NCBI RefSeq assembly: GCF_004027225.2
Contig: NC_044277.2
Span: forward strand, 91,834,283-91,898,282
Direction of reading: 5' to 3'
Source: Strigops habroptila
Lineage: Eukaryota; Chordata; Aves; Psittaciformes; Psittacidae
DNA: 64,000 bases
The notes under the pieces were generated by a model that was given only the letters and a program-made list of their open reading frames with translations, searched no databases and was not told the origin of the DNA. This document shows positions 63,601-64,000 of this stretch, one piece after another. The position numbers and the translations under genes were made by a program. Position 1 is the first letter of the stretch. Every line of letters begins with the position of its first letter.

Positions 63601-63632
63601 TTTGGCAAACACCTCTCGAAAATCAGCCATGT
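57608..63632 (-). CDS. SIRT5: SIRT5, NAD-dependent protein deacylase sirtuin-5 (5' end outside window)
   Basis: Class III sirtuin, mainly mitochondrial, removing succinyl, malonyl and glutaryl groups from lysines. In transcript order the exons are 63632-63499, 61971-61746, 61210-61123, 60186-60133, 59235-59112, 58325-58210, 57683-57608; all are GT-AG and in phase. From ATG 63630 they give 271 residues, exactly the length from Met40 of the 310-residue human protein. Visible residues (human numbering): NAD motif [14 protein letters not shown], substrate-acid pocket Tyr102 and Arg105 in [14 protein letters not shown], catalytic His158 in EIHG, and zinc cysteines 166, 169, 207 and 212. The exon or exons for the mitochondrial leader were not found in 63633-64000 and are expected beyond the right edge. 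Confidence 0.97.
57684..58209 (-). other. SIRT5: SIRT5 last intron
   Basis: 526 bases, including a CR1 fragment (57871-58020). Nothing else recognised. Confidence 0.9.
57871..58020 (-). mobile_element. CR1 LINE 3' fragment
   Basis: Reverse-oriented relative to the window: TGGTTTGGGCTGGCAGGGAC, then CTCCTGCCATGGGCAGGGAC and GCCAGGGATGGGGCAGCCAC are the complement of the CR1 3' end. The terminal short repeat is missing or degraded. It lies in sense orientation in the last SIRT5 intron. Confidence 0.93.
58210..58325 (-). CDS. SIRT5: SIRT5 exon encoding [17 protein letters not shown]
   Basis: 116 bases. Encodes [20 protein letters not shown] and [18 protein letters not shown], part of the Rossmann fold (NAD-binding GTS). 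The acceptor is CCCTGCAG and the donor is TTCAG|GTAAAG. Confidence 0.97.
58326..59111 (-). other. SIRT5: SIRT5 intron
   Basis: 786 bases, no exon or repeat recognised. The 210-codon + strand open frame starting at 58870 runs from this intron through the next exon on the opposite strand and is judged non-coding. Confidence 0.88.
59112..59235 (-). CDS. SIRT5: SIRT5 exon with second zinc Cys pair
   Basis: 124 bases. Encodes [20 protein letters not shown] and [27 protein letters not shown] supplies the third and fourth zinc ligands (human Cys207 and Cys212). HVVWFGE is the conserved sirtuin motif. The acceptor is CTCAAACAG and the donor is GGTA|GTGAGT. Confidence 0.97.
59236..60132 (-). other. 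SIRT5: SIRT5 intron
   Basis: 897 bases, nothing recognised. Confidence 0.88.
60133..60186 (-). CDS. SIRT5: SIRT5 54-base exon
   Basis: Encodes [17 protein letters not shown], the loop before the second zinc cysteine pair (human APEPGTQDASIPVEKLP). The acceptor is CTAACTTCAG and the donor is CCTCA|GTACGT. Confidence 0.96.
60187..61122 (-). other. SIRT5: SIRT5 intron
   Basis: 936 bases, AT-rich, nothing recognised. Confidence 0.88.
61123..61210 (-). CDS. SIRT5: SIRT5 exon with first zinc Cys pair
   Basis: 88 bases. Encodes [20 protein letters not shown] and [12 protein letters not shown] supplies the first two zinc ligands (human Cys166 and Cys169). The acceptor is TGTGTTTCAG and the donor is AAAGG|GTAAGT. 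Confidence 0.97.
61211..61745 (-). other. SIRT5: SIRT5 intron
   Basis: 535 bases, nothing recognised. Confidence 0.88.
61746..61971 (-). CDS. SIRT5: SIRT5 catalytic-core exon
   Basis: 226 bases. Encodes [27 protein letters not shown], then [20 protein letters not shown] and LEIH. It carries Tyr102 and Arg105, which confer preference for acidic acyl groups, and the catalytic His158. The acceptor is TGTTCCAG and the donor is CCATG|GTAAGA. Confidence 0.98.
61972..63498 (-). other. SIRT5: SIRT5 intron
   Basis: 1.5 kb. Open frames of 60-126 codons on both strands (62850-63511) have no recognisable domain. No repeat identified. Confidence 0.85.
63499..63632 (-). CDS. SIRT5: SIRT5 first exon visible in the window (NAD-binding)
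   Basis: 134 bases. The acceptor is probably GCACATAG at 63633-63634, followed by AC and then ATG (63630-63628). Encodes [20 protein letters not shown], then [20 protein letters not shown] and WQAQ. The donor is CCCAG|GTACAT. The Met corresponds to human Met40, so the coding sequence most likely continues upstream outside the window. It could also act as an internal start for a form without the mitochondrial leader (inference). Confidence 0.94.
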
Positions 63633-64000
63633 CTATGTGCAGGGAGGAAAAACAAACGGCTGCTCAAACGCTTGTACTTGTATGTAAGAGGCCACAAAGA
63701 CAGTGCTGGCAAACTTAAACGTCTAGAGATGGCTTCCACATACACCTCCCAGTACTCAAAGTGCAGAATACTAATTTGTTTCTGAGTTTCTCTATATTAG
63801 AATTTGAAGGGAAACTCCTGGAAACCCTCAAAAACATGTATGAGCAAGCTTGGGAGGGCAACATGTATTAAACTATGAACACACTCAATATTTGAAAGAC
63901 AGAGCCTTAAACTAAAACCACAGAGTCAGTGCTACTTCGATAACAACTGTTGACACAACCACCCAGTAACTGTTTGCTTCCTCATTGTAAGGTAAGATCC
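63633..64000 (-). other. SIRT5: SIRT5 intron (partial, runs off window)
   Basis: No sequence resembling the SIRT5 leader exon is seen in these 368 bases. Confidence 0.75.

Overview
The window looks like nuclear DNA from a bird, probably chicken-like. It has long introns with GT-AG boundaries, four truncated copies of the sauropsid CR1 LINE, two CpG islands, and three genes whose encoded proteins match RANBP9, NOL7 and SIRT5 closely. These three are neighbours in the same order in other amniotes (human 6p23). The species itself cannot be proven from the sequence alone.

Layout. Bases 1-11463 are AT-rich intergenic DNA with no exon I can defend. A CR1 fragment (11464-11882) abuts a CpG island (about 12.05-13.56 kb) that holds the RANBP9 promoter and first exon. 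RANBP9 runs on the + strand from ATG 12776 to TAG 52149-52151. It has 14 coding exons that join in frame to 693 codons, with a poly(A) signal at 52952. NOL7 runs convergently on the - strand: ATG 57316, eight exons, 228 codons, stop at 53769, poly(A) signal at 53447-53442. SIRT5 lies upstream of NOL7 on the same strand. Seven coding exons (63632 down to 57608) give 271 residues from an internal Met; the exon or exons encoding the mitochondrial leader lie beyond the right edge. The SIRT5 poly(A) signal (57490-57485) is about 170 bp from the NOL7 start codon, so one gene ends where the next begins, inside a shared CpG island.

Functions. RANBP9 is a scaffold subunit of the CTLH (GID-like) ubiquitin ligase, with SPRY, LisH, CTLH and CRA domains. 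NOL7 is a small basic nucleolar protein of ribosome biogenesis. SIRT5 is the NAD-dependent lysine desuccinylase/demalonylase/deglutarylase. They are neighbours by conserved synteny and do not form an operon-like unit.

The most unusual item is a decayed head-to-tail duplicate of most of RANBP9 exon 8 (42456-42571) placed directly in front of the real exon. It keeps its own splice-acceptor-like end but carries in-frame stops, so it could act as a poison 3' splice site. I found no RNA gene, CRISPR array, intact mobile element or new defence-like system. Apart from these details this is an ordinary vertebrate gene region.
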